Below are positions 9,964 to 24,073 of a stretch of DNA of 64,000 bases, one piece after another; position 1 is the stretch's first letter, and each line of letters begins with the position of its first letter. The stretch spans positions 1,488,001 through 1,552,000 of the forward strand of contig PYIU01000007.1 of NCBI GenBank assembly GCA_003415625.1. Direction: 5' to 3'. A program made the position numbers and the translations under genes. Below the pieces are notes generated by a model, which searched no databases, was not told the origin of the DNA, and saw nothing but the letters and a program-made list of their open reading frames with translations. This DNA comes from Aquanectria penicillioides (lineage: Eukaryota > Ascomycota > Sordariomycetes > Hypocreales > Nectriaceae).

Positions 9964-10478
9964 CTTAAAGGGTTCATTGTTCGGTTTTAGATGCACAAAG
10001 AGGGTGCGCTGGGTGTGCCGCCTTTACCCATAGGGAATGCGAGCCAATTTGAATGCTGCCATCGGCGTCCTGCCCCTGTCGCCGAGACCAAAGGCGCCGT
10101 AAAATGCTTCGGAACCGAACCAGGTAGCTCACAGCGTCGGCGTCGGTCGGGAATGCCCTGGGCCTAAAAAGGCCGACCGTTGGTTGGCTGGGTGTAAGGC
10201 GTGGCTGCCATCGGCTCCGACGCTACGGTGCTGCACTGGTGCATCTTGGCTTCTGACCTGGAGAAAGCTGGGGTTCGTCACAAAGCCGCCCGGGTTGCGT
10301 CGGATGACTTCATTGGGGATCCGATTTCCGAAGCCGTAATCGACGTCTCGAGACCCTCACACCTTATCTCTCCAACATTGAACTGCCCCTCGTTGGTCTA
10401 TTCAAATAATCTTCGTGTCTCCTTCGCTTTTGTTTTTCTCTTCTTCATTCGAGGGTCAGCATCACTGTATTCATCACC
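9964..10478. other. intergenic, GCDH promoter
   Basis: Upstream region of the glutaryl-CoA dehydrogenase gene. It is pyrimidine-rich from about 10360 to the ATG. No other gene was seen. Confidence 0.55.
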
Positions 10479-11909
10479 ATGTTTCGTCCAATTCTCAGAT
10501 CGTGCGCCAGGAGCACCAGGTCAATTGCTCCCTTGCGACCATGTGTTAGCCGAAGCTTCGCCTCTGCGACGACTCCCGCCTTCAATTGGGAGGATCCCCT
10601 CAACACCCAGAACCTCCTGACTGAGGAGGAGATTGCCATTGGCGACCTCGCCGAGCGGTACTGCCAGGAGCAGCTGCTTCCCCGAGTCCTGCGTAAGTTG
10701 GCCCCCCGGCGCCGAGCTCGGCATTCAACCCCGCCAAGCTCCCAGGCACAGTTCCGAGTTAACGCATACCTCCAGAGGCGTACCGCGACGAGCACTATGA
10801 CCCCAAGATCCTCGAAGAAATGGGAGAGCTTGGCCTCCTTGGCGCCAGCATCCAAGGTTACGGCTGTGCTGGCGTCTCGTCCGTGGCCGGCGGCCTGATC
10901 ACGAGAGCTGTGGAGCGCGTCGACAGCGGTTACCGTTCCGGCATGTCCGTCCAATCGTCCCTCGTCATGGGCGGAATTTACGAGCACGGTAGCGAGGAGC
11001 AGAAGGAGAGGTTCTTGCCATTGATGGCCAAGGGCAAGCTTCTTGGCGCCTTTGGCTTGACGGAGCCTAACCACGGAAGCGACCCCGGTAGCATGGAGAC
11101 GGTGGCCAGGCCGCACCCGACGAAGAAGGGCTACTACCTGCTGAGCGGTGCGAAGACCTGGATCACCAATAGCCCCATCGCCGATGTCTTGATGGTTTGG
11201 GCCAAGCTTCAGGAGACGGGCAAGATTCGAGGCTTCCTAGTGGAGCGCAAGGACTGCCCTGCTGGCACTCTCGAGACGCCTGCGATCAAGGACAAGAACG
11301 GACTGCGAGCTTCAATTACTGGCATGATTCAGCTTGACGACTGCCCCGTTCCCGAAGCCAACATGTTTCCCACTGTGGAGGGCTTGAAGGGTCCCTTCAG
11401 CTGCCTTAACAATGCCCGATATGGCATTGCCCTGGGTGTCATGGGTGCTCTGGAGGACTGCCTTGCGCGTGCCAGGACCTACTCTCTGGAGCGCAAGCAA
11501 TTCAAGGGTAACCCGCTGGCCAAGTACCAGCTGATCCAGAAGAAGCTCGCTGACGCGTCCACCGACGCCGCGTACGGCACCGTGGCCGCGATCCAGGTCG
11601 GTCGTCTCAAGGACGAGGGCAAGGTGACGCCCGAGATGATCAGCATGGTGAAGCGCCAGAACTGCGACACGGCTCTCAAGAACGCCCGGGTACTCCAGGA
11701 GATCTTTGGAGGAAACGCCGTGAGCGACGAGTACGCCATCGGTCGTCACGTGGCCAACCTTTATGTGACCCAGACTTACGAGGGCCAGAGTGACATTCAC
11801 AGTGCGTATAAAACTACACATGACAACGCATGACGAATAGTGCTGACCAAGCTTTTCTCCAGGTTTGATTTTGGGACGGGCCATCACTGGTGTCCAGGCG
11901 TTTGTGTAA
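10479..11909 (+). CDS. glutaryl-CoA dehydrogenase, mitochondrial
   Basis: Three exons: 10479-10692, 10776-11801 and 11863-11909, giving 428 aa. The first ~30 residues ([20 protein letters not shown]) are Arg/Ser-rich without acids, typical of a mitochondrial presequence. The rest is a complete acyl-CoA dehydrogenase fold: [17 protein letters not shown] (substrate/FAD site), [15 protein letters not shown], the four-helix C-terminal domain with [15 protein letters not shown], and TYEGQSDIH with the expected catalytic Glu at about residue 407. The C-terminal [13 protein letters not shown] is the signature of the GCDH branch. GCDH oxidises and decarboxylates glutaryl-CoA to crotonyl-CoA in Lys/Trp breakdown, passing electrons to ETF. 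The small last exon is split inside codon Ser414. The length is normal for the family. Confidence 0.93.
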
Positions 11910-13486
11910 GGAAAGCAAGTACTTTATGAAATGAATGATAGTGCCACGTTGCTTGGACAAACAGGCCAAAGAAAGAACAAATAACATTAAGAGTAATAAA
12001 AAAAAGATTATAACCAACCATACTAGACGTCATCGTAATCTACGTTGCTGTGAATTATTGAGGCCAGCCAAATCGTGACCCGATGTCTGCTGTATATGCC
12101 CAACGGTGACGATCAATTGATTATCCAAGCCTCCAGCGACTGTGGGTAATCAACGACTAATAGCGCAACGAGCGGGCCGGATTTGTGGATAAGTCGCCCA
12201 GCGTCATGAACCGGGCCGGAATGGTCTTTTCCATCTGGGGCATTCCTATGCGTTTGCCCCCCGAGGGCTGGCCAATGCTTCTGTCCAGGGCCAGGACCCG
12301 GCGAGGCCGTCGGGAATGGGAATGGGAAAAAAAAAAGAGCATGAGGTGGTTCCCCGAATTGCGATGCCGGGATGCGAGATGAGCTGAGATGGATGTGTTT
12401 TCTGCAGTGTGCTTACCCAGCCCCGTTCCCGTTTTGTCTTGTCTTTGTCTAAAGCAAGACAAAGAGGTCGTCGGAGGGCAGAAGAAACACAGAGACCTGC
12501 ATGGAAAAAGGCAGAGACATTAAGTAGTACGGAGTACTGTAGCAAATGGCAACCAACCACGGACCATCACCGCCTCCCAGAGGGCACAGGGCAGGAAGCA
12601 CAAGTCTGAACAAGGCCAGAAGAAGTCAGACGCCAGAACGCCAGAAATGCCAGATGGCCGAAACCCGGGTAGTGGCCATGGGCTGAAACCATGTTCCCAC
12701 TGACAATGGCACTGTCATGGCACTGTCATGGCGAATAAGCATCCGATGGCGCGAGCCCAGCGAAGTCAAGCGAAGAACGTGGTGCTATTGTCCAGGGCGC
12801 AAGAGGCGAAGGCCACGGGATGAGTGAGTCGTGTACAGGCGGGCGGTGCGCCATACCCAGCGGCTCCATCAGCCGCGGGGTCAATTTAGGTGAGGCCCTG
12901 TTAGTGCGCGCGTACCTGTCCATTGTCCACCGTCCGCCGCCGCCGGTGGGTGGTGGGTGGCCCTGCCTGCTGTGGTGCCCTGTACTGTGGTCCTGTGGTC
13001 CAGTGGCGGCCCTGCAGCCGTCCTCTGGTGGCCCTGCGCGTGGCCAGTGGCGGTGTTTGGGCTGTTGTGGCCCAGTCAGCCACGAGAGGGGCCTAGAGCC
13101 CATGAAAAAAACCTGACTTTTCGGGCTGCCACAAATGCACCCACGCAGGGCAGCCACTCTTCCCTCACCTCTCTTTGTTGACCCTCCTCTCTTCCCTCTA
13201 TACTACCCCATCGCCGACCGGCAACCCCAAATCCCGCCCCCCGACTTCAGCCTCGACTGAACTCTTCCTACAACACATCACGACCTCCGACTTTTCCTTC
13301 CACCTGTCCATCTTGTTCCACCCCTCCGGACAAGTCTCTCGTCGCAGTGCGTTGTTTCTCTACCCCCTAGTCCCCTTCTCTCTTCGTCTGCCCGCCGTGA
13401 CATCCCACTGACACCTTTTCCCCTGTGCAGCGACCGCGACAACCCGCACCACACCCTTTTTAGATACCCCCTCAACACCACACAAG
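11910..13486. other. intergenic, upstream of the E2 gene
   Basis: 3' flank of GCDH, then the promoter of the E2 gene. The last ~300 nt are CT-rich, typical of a strong housekeeping promoter and leader. No coding frame is supported. Confidence 0.6.
11995..12000 (+). terminator. possible poly(A) signal of GCDH
   Basis: AATAAA in an A-rich run 86 nt after the GCDH stop codon. Fungal signals are degenerate, so this is only suggestive. Confidence 0.3.
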
Positions 13487-14497
<1,011 letters not shown>

Positions 14498-15919
14498 TGT
14501 TCGCAATGAGACCGGCGGCGGTTAGACCCTGGGAGTGGATTGCCCTTCCGTTCATGACGACGGCGTGGAAATCAATTTAAATCATTACTTCGCAAGCAGT
14601 CGCGATATGCCCCTGGTTATGAGTGATATGATAGTCGTTGTGTGACTGAATCAACGACGGAACTTGTGACCGGGGAGGCAGAGGCGACACTGAGAAGTGG
14701 CTTACGGCGACTGAGGGGAGGAAAGACAAACCAGACAGACAGATCAGCTACTACGGGATATCATGCGGCTGGGTTTTGGGTTTGCATTGACGAAGTGTTT
14801 TTGGCATCCAGAAATAGGCAGCGTATACAATTTGTCTCTAGCCTGATGGGTACACGATATATGGTCGATTGCACGTGAAATTGTGACTGCGATGTGAATG
14901 CGATTGATGACGTAGTGAAGAGTCATGAGAGATGCCCAAGGATGTCTTTACCATGGGTTTCTCGTGATTTTTTTTTTCTTGGGAGTGTTGAGCATCCCGT
15001 ACGTCATGACTGTGGCGGTCGGTTGACTATGAGTGAAAACAGTGGCTTTTGGGCGTTAAAACACGCCTCCCGAGGCGATCAGAGCCAGTGACACTTGAAA
15101 GGGGTTTAAATCTACGAAAGGATGGGCTGCGATGGGATGGGAGAAGGGGATTAGCTTTAGGAAGACAGGCATGTAAGTGCATGCAGCGTGGTAAATGATT
15201 TGCGTGATTGTCAGCGGCCATCGGGATGATCACAAAGGCCGCCAAAGCACGGAGCAGCAAACAGGGAGGGCGAGATCGTATCAAGTGATTGCCGCACACC
15301 CGTCTTCTCTGACGTCTGATACACATGGCTACGACGATTGAAACCTGCCAACGTCAGCTAGATCAACATCAGGGCGTAGCATGCGCCTCGAAAGACGAAA
15401 CGATGCGCCGACTGGAAACCAAGTTTGATGAAGGCGTTTTGGGGCAAAGGCGACGACGACGCAAACCCCTGGCTGAATTTGAACAGCCAAGTGCCGAGCG
15501 CGGCCGATTAGCGAGACGAGGCCACGAGATGGTGATGGTGTCGTGTCGGATGATGAAGTTTGAAACGAACTTGACAGGATATAGATACTTCAGAAGGCTT
15601 CATGGAGGCATTGATATGAGACTGGAGAGACTCCGTGCGGAATGGAGACGACCATGGCACGCGCTGCCAAGAGTTGCACCATGGCACCCCCGCCTGACAG
15701 CGGCTGGATGAAAAACGAGGGATCCAATGGGAAGAGAGCGGATTGCTTTTTGGCTTGTGTGCATGCACATGGAGCATGTGTGCAGACGCATCAGCGCGAA
15801 GCTGGCTGGCTGGATGGCTGGATTGCGGAACAGCCAGTCTCGTGACGAATGGAGACGATGCACAAGGAGATCAGATGGGATGACAGAGAGGCAGGCAGGC
15901 ACCCTGAGAGACACCTTGA

Positions 15920-15960
15920 GAGGCGCCCAGTGAGGCACCCAGTGAGGCACCCAGTGAGGC
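15920..15960 (+). repeat. 12-nt tandem repeat (GAGGCACCCAGT)x3.4
   Basis: Three full units, GAGGCGCCCAGT once and GAGGCACCCAGT twice, followed by GAGGC. Confidence 0.85.
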
Positions 15961-16456
15961 AGAGACAGAGGCAATATTCGGTTGGAACAACAATCGACAG
16001 CCTGGCTGGATACTACTGTAGGTATTGACCATTTGGACATGCCGCCATTTACACAAATTTACAAACTAGAATCCTTGCAGAACGCCCGCTGTGGCTTCGC
16101 GACTAAGGCTCAAATCGAGGCATGTCCGGATCTGAAGGGCTCAAGCGAAAAAAGGCCAAGGCGAGTGGGCCCCGCAACGACTGCGACCAGACCGGGGGTT
16201 CCGGGGCCCAGTTGGCAGACCTGTAACACGGAGGCGTCGGGATGGGGTAGTGGTGGGCTTCGAGACAAGACACGACAAGACAAGACAAGTCACGGCGGGC
16301 GATGCGACGAGGCCATCTCGCGAATCACAAGCCGGAGAAACCGCAACCCGGAGGCGCTCAAACTCTCCCGAGGGCTGGGACGATTCGGAATCGAACCATT
16401 TCCCACCGCTTCGACGCTCGCAGCGCCGTGAATTGTCGATCTCTGTCGGAGCCGCC

Positions 16457-16505
16457 ACCCAGCATCCAGCATCCAGCATCCAGCACCCAGCATTCAGCAT
16501 CACGC
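16457..16505 (+). repeat. 7-nt minisatellite (ATCCAGC)x6-7
   Basis: ACCCAGC, three ATCCAGC, ACCCAGC, ATTCAGC and a degenerate ATCACGC. It has the same 7-nt period as the arrays near 1.3 and 1.8 kb. Confidence 0.8.
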
Positions 16506-17762
16506 ACCACCCCGTCATCACCCTACAGAGCGAGCCGCCGCTGCAGCAGCGCCCAGCACGATGCGGTGCCTTCAGAGACTCCTCCTCCCGCGAGCTGGTT
16601 AGCTGGTGGAAGCGCCAGCTGGGGCAGAGCCGTGGCAGCCTGGGGGGTTGGGGGGTTGACCGCTTGGGGGCGAATCAGCAGGCCGTTAGCACACCCGATT
16701 CGAGACGTCTCCGGCCGTTGGCAGCCTGTAGCTCCCACCTACGGGACGCCCACCGTCCACGGCGCCGGACGAATACTGCACGCCCCGCCCCCCCTCGAGC
16801 CTCTTCCTCCTCTACCAGTGTTCCAGGTCCACGACAGGCCGACACGAGTGGACGGCAGGCCCAAACCGAAGCCCCCAGACAGCGTCGCGATTGGCTCGTC
16901 CCCTGTGCAAATCGCTGTGTCTCCCCTGGAACGTCCCCGGCGGGCCCTGGCAGTCCCTGGGCAGTCCCTGGACATGGCGTGGTGCTGTTACCGTGCTGAG
17001 ACCCCGACTTCCTGCTCGCCGGCCATAGTTCTAAATCGCTTTCCCACCGATCTGACCGTCCTAGTTCGGGACCTTTTCTCATCTCTCCTCGCTTCTGGTT
17101 GAGCTTACTTGGACGCCAAGACTGTTCCAAGCGTTCCAAGACCCCTCCCCCCAGTCAAGGGACTCGACTGTCTGCAGCAGGTATGATGAGCTCCCTATAT
17201 CAGTTTGAGCGGGAGAAGAGCAATCACACCATTGCCAGCCCTGCCAGCCCTTGTTTCCCCTCCCCGTCTCATAAGTTACCAAGGCCCTCCCCGAAACCGT
17301 TGCTTGCTTTCTCCTTTCCCTCTCTTTTTGGTCCTGTCGTTGATAATCGTGCTGCCGTATGCTGACTGTCCTTCACCTCCTCAGGCTCTAGACAGCTCCC
17401 TTCTTTTCTCATTGTTTATATTCAATTTGTTGACTTCTCCGCCTCGGACGCCTTCATTACACCACCACATTCAGCAGGTTCTGAATCCATCCACCCGCAC
17501 AGACTCGCGCCCTCACAAACAGTATTCAAATCTCGGATATAGCCGTGTCTCGACATTCTTTAAGAGCCTCATCAACTGTTTCTTGCAGGTTAATTGAGAA
17601 CAAGAACCAAACGCCCAATCCTTGACTGGTCTGTATTCAAGAGGAGGAAGACTTCATTGCCTCGCACTCTAGGAGGCGAACTGGCATAGGCCGCGTGCAC
17701 CCGTCACCCAAGGACGGTTTAATTTGTCTCACACCAAACCGATTCGCAAGTGCCATTTCAAG

Positions 17763-19621
17763 ATGGCTTACCAGTACGACTCTTACTCGGAGAAACCCTC
17801 CGAGCGTTCGAGATGGACGCCTCTCACCCGAATGCTTCTGTCGGGTGAGATGACTCAGGAGGTACAGCTGGAGCTGTCATCAAAGGAAAAGTTTGACAGA
17901 TGGATGATCAATGAGGGTTACCGAAGAGTGTATGGTTGATCTACTTTCCGTCTGCACCTGTGGTTGCGTCGGAGTTTTCTGAAACTTGACTAATTCGCCT
18001 CTAGGTTCGTTTTTGTCTTCATGTTCACTCATGCTCTCATCTTCGCCTTTGCTTGCGTACACTACTCCATGAAAGAGAGTCTTCAGTCCTCCCGCGACAA
18101 CTTCGGCTTCACCTTTGTCATTGCTAGATCTGCAGCCCTGGTCCTCCATCTCGACGTCGGCATCATCCTGTTCCCCGTTTGCCGAACTCTCATCTCTCTC
18201 TTGCGCCAGACCCCGCTCAACGGAATCATTCAGTTTGACAAGAACATCAGCTTTCACATCACCACCGCCTGGTCCATCGTCTTCTGGTCTTGGGTTCACA
18301 CCATTGCTCACTGGAACAACTTCGCGCAGGTCGCGATCAAGAACAACCTCGGAGTCTACGGATGGCTGCTCGCCAACTTTGTCACCGGTCCGGGCTGGAC
18401 GGGTTATGTCATGCTGGTTGCCCTCATGGGAATGGTTTTCACTTCTGTCGAGAAGCCCCGCCGAGCCAACTACGAGCGATTCTGGTACACCCACCACATG
18501 TTCATCGTCTTCTTCTTCTTCTGGGCCATCCACGGTGCCTTTTGTATGATCCAGCCCGACGTTGCCCCCTTCTGTACCAGTGTCGGCGCCACCGCCGTGG
18601 GCGTCTTCTGGCAGTACTGGATGTACGGCGGTTTCTGCTACCTGGCCGAGCGCATCGCCCGTGAGGTCCGTGGCCGCCACAAGACTTACATCACCAAGGT
18701 TATCCAGCACCCCAGCAACGTTTGCGAGATTCAGATGAAGAAGGAGCACACCAAGACCCGAGCTGGTCAGTACATCTTCTTGTGCTGCCCTGCCGTGTCC
18801 CTGTGGCAGTACCACCCTTTCACTCTCACGAGCGCCCCGGAGGAGGACTACATCTCAGTTCACGTCCGATGCGCTGGTGACTTCACCAGGGAACTGGCCA
18901 CGACCCTCGGATGCGACTGGGGCAAGAAGAAGGACACCAGCAAGGTCGTTGGTGTCAATGGCGAGGACGGCAAGGACGTCGATCCCGCTCTCCACCGAGT
19001 CCTTCCCCGAGTTTACGTCGATGGACCTTTCGGCTCTGCCTCCGAGGACGTTTTCAAGTACGAGGTTTCCATCCTGGTTGGTGCCGGTATTGGTGTCACC
19101 CCCTTCGCCTCCATTCTCAAGTCTATCTGGTACCGCATGAACTACCCTCAGAAGAAGACCCGCCTGTCCAAGGTCTACTTCTTCTGGATTTGCCGTGACT
19201 TTGAGTCCTTTGAATGGTTCCGCTCGCTCTTGTTGGCGGTCGAGGCCCAGGACATGGACAACCGCATCGAGATCCACACTTATCTGACTGCCAAGATCAA
19301 GGTGGACGACGCGACCAACATCATGATCAACGACGCCAACGCCGACAAGGACACCATCACTGGCCTGCGAAGCCCAACCAACTTTGGCCGACCCAACTGG
19401 GACATGATCTTTAGGGGTATCAGAAAGCTGCACAGTCCCGCCGAGGCTGGTGTCTTCTTCTGTGGACCCAAGGGACTGGGAAGCGCCCTGCACGTATATT
19501 GCAACAAGTATTCCGAGCCCGGGTAAGTCAAAACACCGTTTTATCAAATGTTGCTGGTATGAAAATAGAATGCTAACGTAATGTCAGATTCTCGTTCGTC
19601 TGGGGCAAGGAGAACTTCTAA
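17763..19621 (+). CDS. noxA: NADPH oxidase A
   Basis: Three exons: 17763-17929, 18005-19522 and 19588-19621, giving 572 aa. It is a superoxide-producing flavocytochrome of the gp91phox family, A subgroup (no long N-terminal or EF-hand extension). Six-helix ferric-reductase core: heme-ligand His pairs are visible at H140/H154 and H219 or H220/H232. FAD loop HPFTLTS is at 326-332. NADPH sites are GAGIGVTPF at 415-423 and CGPKG at 542-546. The invariant tail FSFVWGKENF is complete. In filamentous fungi NoxA, with NoxR and Rac, supports sexual fruiting bodies, hyphal fusion and, in pathogens, infection structures, acting in ER/vacuolar or plasma membranes. Intron 1 lies right before the first membrane helix. 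The gene is intact and strongly codon-biased, which produces long antisense open frames that are not genes. Confidence 0.96.
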
Positions 19622-22600
19622 GCCGTGCCACTCTCACGTCCGCCTTTTATGCGTCCAACCAATCCTACGGGTTGTCTTTTTTCTTACGAGCACGAATTCG
19701 TGTACAATTGCTTTCATTACTCTTCTAGATCCAGCCATAGAGGCCTTTGGAATTCATATAATATGCGCCAGGCGCAGAAGCGGAGGAAAAGTTGGAGTGG
19801 TAGGAGGAGGACTTGCTTGCTGTCAAAGTATCAGGGAGGAGATATACCAGTCGTTTGAGCCATGGGGGGTTGTCGGCGGCCACTTGTAGAAAGCGATTTG
19901 TTTAATATGTATTTTAGCAAGCGTTGTCGACGGATGATTGGTTTATTCCGAACAATTGCGAGACCGTTACCAGTTTTGCCTTCTTTTTTTGGTCGGCACT
20001 GCAATGTTGGCATTGGTGTGCGAGTGTGTCACGCATACAGCATTGCACAGCCTCACGAGGCGTAGCAACTGACTTACTGTGTGACCAAACCTGACGTGAC
20101 TCGAGCGATACGTTACATACCGGGACTCTCCAATTCGATTAGCAGGTGAAATGTAGGGCCGAGGTAGAACCAGGGGGCGGTGTCAAATACCCAAACCTTG
20201 GGCGAGGAATCGTCATTCGTTGTGTAGGGGACAGGGCGGGAGGCCTGAAACGGGCCGTGTTTGAAGAGAGGCAACTGGACGGTGGTATTCTGAGGCGGAT
20301 GACACTCGCGAACAGCAACGGAGGAGGAGGAGGAGGGGAGACTTGGGGGAGCGAGCGATTTGCTCACCTTTCGGAAGCCTGGAATTTGGGGTGTAAGGGA
20401 GGGTGAAGGCACATGGTGAGAACGGGTGATTGGAAGTAAGACCTGTTGCTGGGCGCGGGTTGAAACAAGTCATGATGGATGGATGGGGGTTGTCGCCCTG
20501 GTGAGTCAAGATAGAGTGGTCCAGGTGTGTCGCAGAGTTGCAGGCAGGGATCCAGGGAGAGTGAACAGAAAAGCAAGCAACATCAATCAATCAAGCATAG
20601 ATGCAAGGGAGGGAGCCAGAAGGGAGGGGATACGCGTCGGATGGAGCGAAAGGGCTATTGATTGATCGCTTGATTGACCGATTGAGTGATTGATTGCAGG
20701 GCGAGTGCAGTTGCTGGGCGGGATGATATCTGGCGGTCATCATCTCGACTCAGGGTGAGTGTCAATGCCTGTCAGTGCGCGAAGTGACGGAACGCGCTTA
20801 TCTGTCACAGCCACGATGGATGCTCATGAACAGTTCGTACCTACGTGGGGCGCAAGCATAGACGCATGAGTTTGGAGCTGCTGCTGGAGCTTTAGACTTT
20901 GGAGCTTGAAGCTTGAAGCCTGTAAGGGCTTTTTGGCAGCGACGGACCGCATACCGATTTTGAACCGTCAGACCGGGAGAGAAAGCTCCCGCGATGGTGG
21001 TGGTGGTGGCGTTTGGAGGAGCACTAAGAGACGAGACAAATGTGGTCAGTAGCAGAGACAAAAAGCCACCAGAGTACACACATGCATACCTATTACCTAC
21101 ATAGTACTCCGGAGGTCGAAGAACCTAAGGCTCAGCAAGGGAAGAAGACTTTAGAGTTGGCCTTGCAGTGAGGCCGTCGCGACTTGGCAGCGCCAGAGGC
21201 GCATGAACTATTTGCCCTCGCTGAGCCCCGCGATTCCGTTGGCTTCCGGCCAGTGGAAGACGGAGGGGCGACAGAAGAGGCTGACCAAGGACTGGTCGTC
21301 CTTGACAGTCCTTCTCAGTCCTAGCCTGCCTCTTTTGGCCTGGGAATTCTTTTCGTGGTGCGTCCAACTGGGGCTGAGGATGAGTGGCTGTTTTGGGGTG
21401 AGGCCCAGACCACGGGAGGCGTTTTTTGCGGCTTGGAGAATCTTGTTTGTTTGGGGGGAGGCATGGGAAGCGAAGTGAAGGTGGCGGCGCTGGCATCGGC
21501 GACAGATCAGCGGTCGCGGCACGGTTTATTCGATATCAGGTTTTTGTAAAGCACTTGCATAGGGGATGCGATAGGATCGATGCTGGTCATGATGTTCAGT
21601 GTACTCGGCTGGAGATAGGCAGTCCCTTGTACCCATCCAATTGCCATGGTGTTTGTTGTTTACGGGGGGGCATGCATACAGTGTATCTCGCTGAACGAAT
21701 GCTGGATCCCCCAGGAACAAACCCATGCTCAACCTAACAAAAGGAGCCTGTTCCTCGAGTTGTTAATTCGGTCGGAATGACGCGAATGACATAATTTTCG
21801 CGATCATCATACACCAGTCGAGGAAATGTCTTCCAACAGAGTGATCGGCGGTCCAGCCAGAGCGTGCCAAGGCCACCAATTTCACATGGTTTCTTCCTGG
21901 TGCTGTTGTTGATCCAGGTCAGGGCTGCCCAGAAGGGTAAAACCCCTTTTCCCTTCCGACAGGGAGGTACCTGCGACCAAGAGGAAAAATTGCAGTGGAG
22001 GCAGGTACCTACCCAGCTTGCCGGATCTTGGAGGAACCGAGGAGCCAATGCAAGCGTAAGCATCGGGATCCTTCAATGTGGGCACTGGACACGACAGAAA
22101 TAGCATAACTTACCACACACGGACACACAAACAAATACTGTACACCACCACACACCGTTTGTTCTGTTCATGATAAGAAGGTATTTTCGACGAGGGGCTT
22201 TACCGCTCCTGTCGCCATTCAAGGATGGCGGTGCCAACGCTGCCATGTGCAGTAAAACCTGCATGTTCAGCCCTGCGAGCTAAATAACCTCATCCGCCCG
22301 TCGACTCGACCACCTTGGGGAGAGGGCGGGACGATGCTGTGGCTCGCGCGTGGCGGCATGGAAGCCGTTCCTTGTGAAGCGTTGTCTCGTGGAGGCTAAC
22401 AACGGGGGGTTTGACTGGTTGCACTCGTGCCTTCATTCCTGTCTTGGACCGAGTTTTTGATTTCAGGGAGCACTTTTTTTTCTTTCTCTCTCGTTGGATT
22501 GCAATAATCGCACACAGACTTTCAAAGTCGGTGCGCAAGTTCTGCCCCCGTTGCTTTGACAGCAAATTACACGTACATGAGTGAAGGTGCAGGAGGTCCC

Positions 22601-24073
22601 TGGCATCTTCGTGCAAGTACAAAGTACAAGGATCTCGTATAACGGCTCACATTCTTCCCACTATGGGCCATCAAAACGTATCACGGGAGTTGGGAGGCTA
22701 GGCGCTACAGAGAGCGGGCAGATGAGCTAGGCCGAAAAGGGGCATTTGGCTTGGGTGCTGGTCTCCTAGTGCGTCGAGGGCGTGCGTTGACTGTCGGGCA
22801 GTGACACATCGCAAGGTGCGCCAGCGGGAAAAAAAATAGACAGCAACCAATTTGGCCACAGGCACTGCCATCCTTGAGAGAACTGGAGACGGGAACCATT
22901 TTGACGGGAGCGTTCGTCTGGCAAGTTTGGGTCCATTTGGTTGCGTTTACGAGACCATTCCACTTGATTGATTGAGTTTTTTTTCCCTCTACGCTCTTGG
23001 TTCTCCTTTTTCCGATGGAAAAGTGGCTCGGATGCCTCGGTACCTAGGTACGGACCCATTCGTTGCCATTGACACAGTCGAGTGGCAACGCCCTGCTTTT
23101 GCTACCACGTTTCCCGGACCGGTACGTACCCGCAACGCGGACTGCCCAGGTACCCTCCCAACCTGGCGTGCTTCTCACTCCGCTCAACCGCTGCAGGTAC
23201 TCGTCAACAATCTTTCATCTGCACGTTGCCATTTCGTCCGTCTCTTGTCTGGTTGGACCCCGAGAGACCGATCAGCGTCCATGCACTTAATCAATTTGCA
23301 CCTGTCTCCTCGCTCATGCCCGCGTCGTGTGTGTGTGTGAATGATGGAGGGAAGGAGGGATTAAATGAGCCTTTTTTCTCCCCCATGGTGCAGTTCCACA
23401 AGACTCCAATGCAATAGTGTAGAAACCCATCTACCTATCTCAGCCATCGCCCACACAGTTTGCCATAGCTACAGCCACTTGCTACATGACATCGACTTAG
23501 TCTGGCGCGCGTGCCCTCACCTGAACCAGCTGTCCATCCTCTCAGTGTCCGCCCCTCACCCCCCTTTAGGGCCCTGCGCCTACCTTGGCCTGGCCTGCCC
23601 ACCACCTGCATCTGCTGCAACTGTACGCTGTACTGCGCCAGTATCCGCTACCACACCTGGCAGCAACAGCAGCAGCGGCAGCGTCCACCTGCAACTTGTT
23701 TTGGTGGCCCCCTGGCCTTGCCTGCCTCGCTACCTGGGTGCCAGTCCCTGCACTTGGTGGGTTGGTCGCCTGTGGCCTGGAGACTGGGTGGTGGTACCTG
23801 ATTCTCCTGTCGCCGTTAATACTGGGTCCTACTTAGTATTTCCCACTCTGTGCCCACTCCATCGCGCCTGCCTACCCATCAAATTCCCCAGTCAGTCCCT
23901 GTTTTTCTCCGGGCCCACGCACCTCTCCGACGTCCCCGTGTTTTCCTTCTCTCCCTTCTCCTTCATCGTCCCTCATTTCTTCCGACCGGTTGAACGATCG
24001 AACACTCCCCTCCTTTGCACCCTTCCCCTCCCTGCCATCTTCGACCATCAAGTCCAGTTCAATCCTTTTCGAG
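19622..24073. other. 4.4 kb gene-free region
   Basis: 3' flank of noxA and the long upstream region of the surface sensor gene. No open frame shows a domain or credible splice pairing. ATTG/GATTG-type short repeats occur at 20655-20700. The final ~600 nt (23450-24073) are C-rich and CT-rich, as in a highly expressed promoter or leader. Confidence 0.55.

Larger units (their letters stand above)
14498..17762. other. long gene-free region upstream of noxA
   Basis: No supported gene in 3.2 kb. ATG frames such as 15325-15711 lack domains and consistent codon bias. It holds a 12-nt repeat (15920) and a 7-nt repeat (16457). From about 17210 it becomes pyrimidine-rich, which suggests a long leader for noxA with possible short upstream ORFs. 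Confidence 0.55.

Noticed and set aside
11312..11887. Minus-strand 191-codon frame over glutaryl-CoA dehydrogenase
   Set aside because: Antisense shadow of a clear enzyme gene.
15325..15711. ATG frame of 128 codons upstream of noxA
   Set aside because: Arg-rich without pattern or codon bias. No introns link it to further exons.
16385..16400. GGTTCGATTCC on the minus strand, like a tRNA B box
   Set aside because: The flanking bases do not form a five-pair T stem, and no cloverleaf or A box fits upstream. Judged chance.
17880..18815. 311-codon minus-strand open frame over noxA
   Set aside because: A mirror of the strongly codon-biased noxA exon. It is Val/Asp/Gly-rich without a domain, and no promoter is evident.
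18855..19547. 230-codon minus-strand open frame over noxA
   Set aside because: Same cause: an antisense shadow of the noxA coding sequence.
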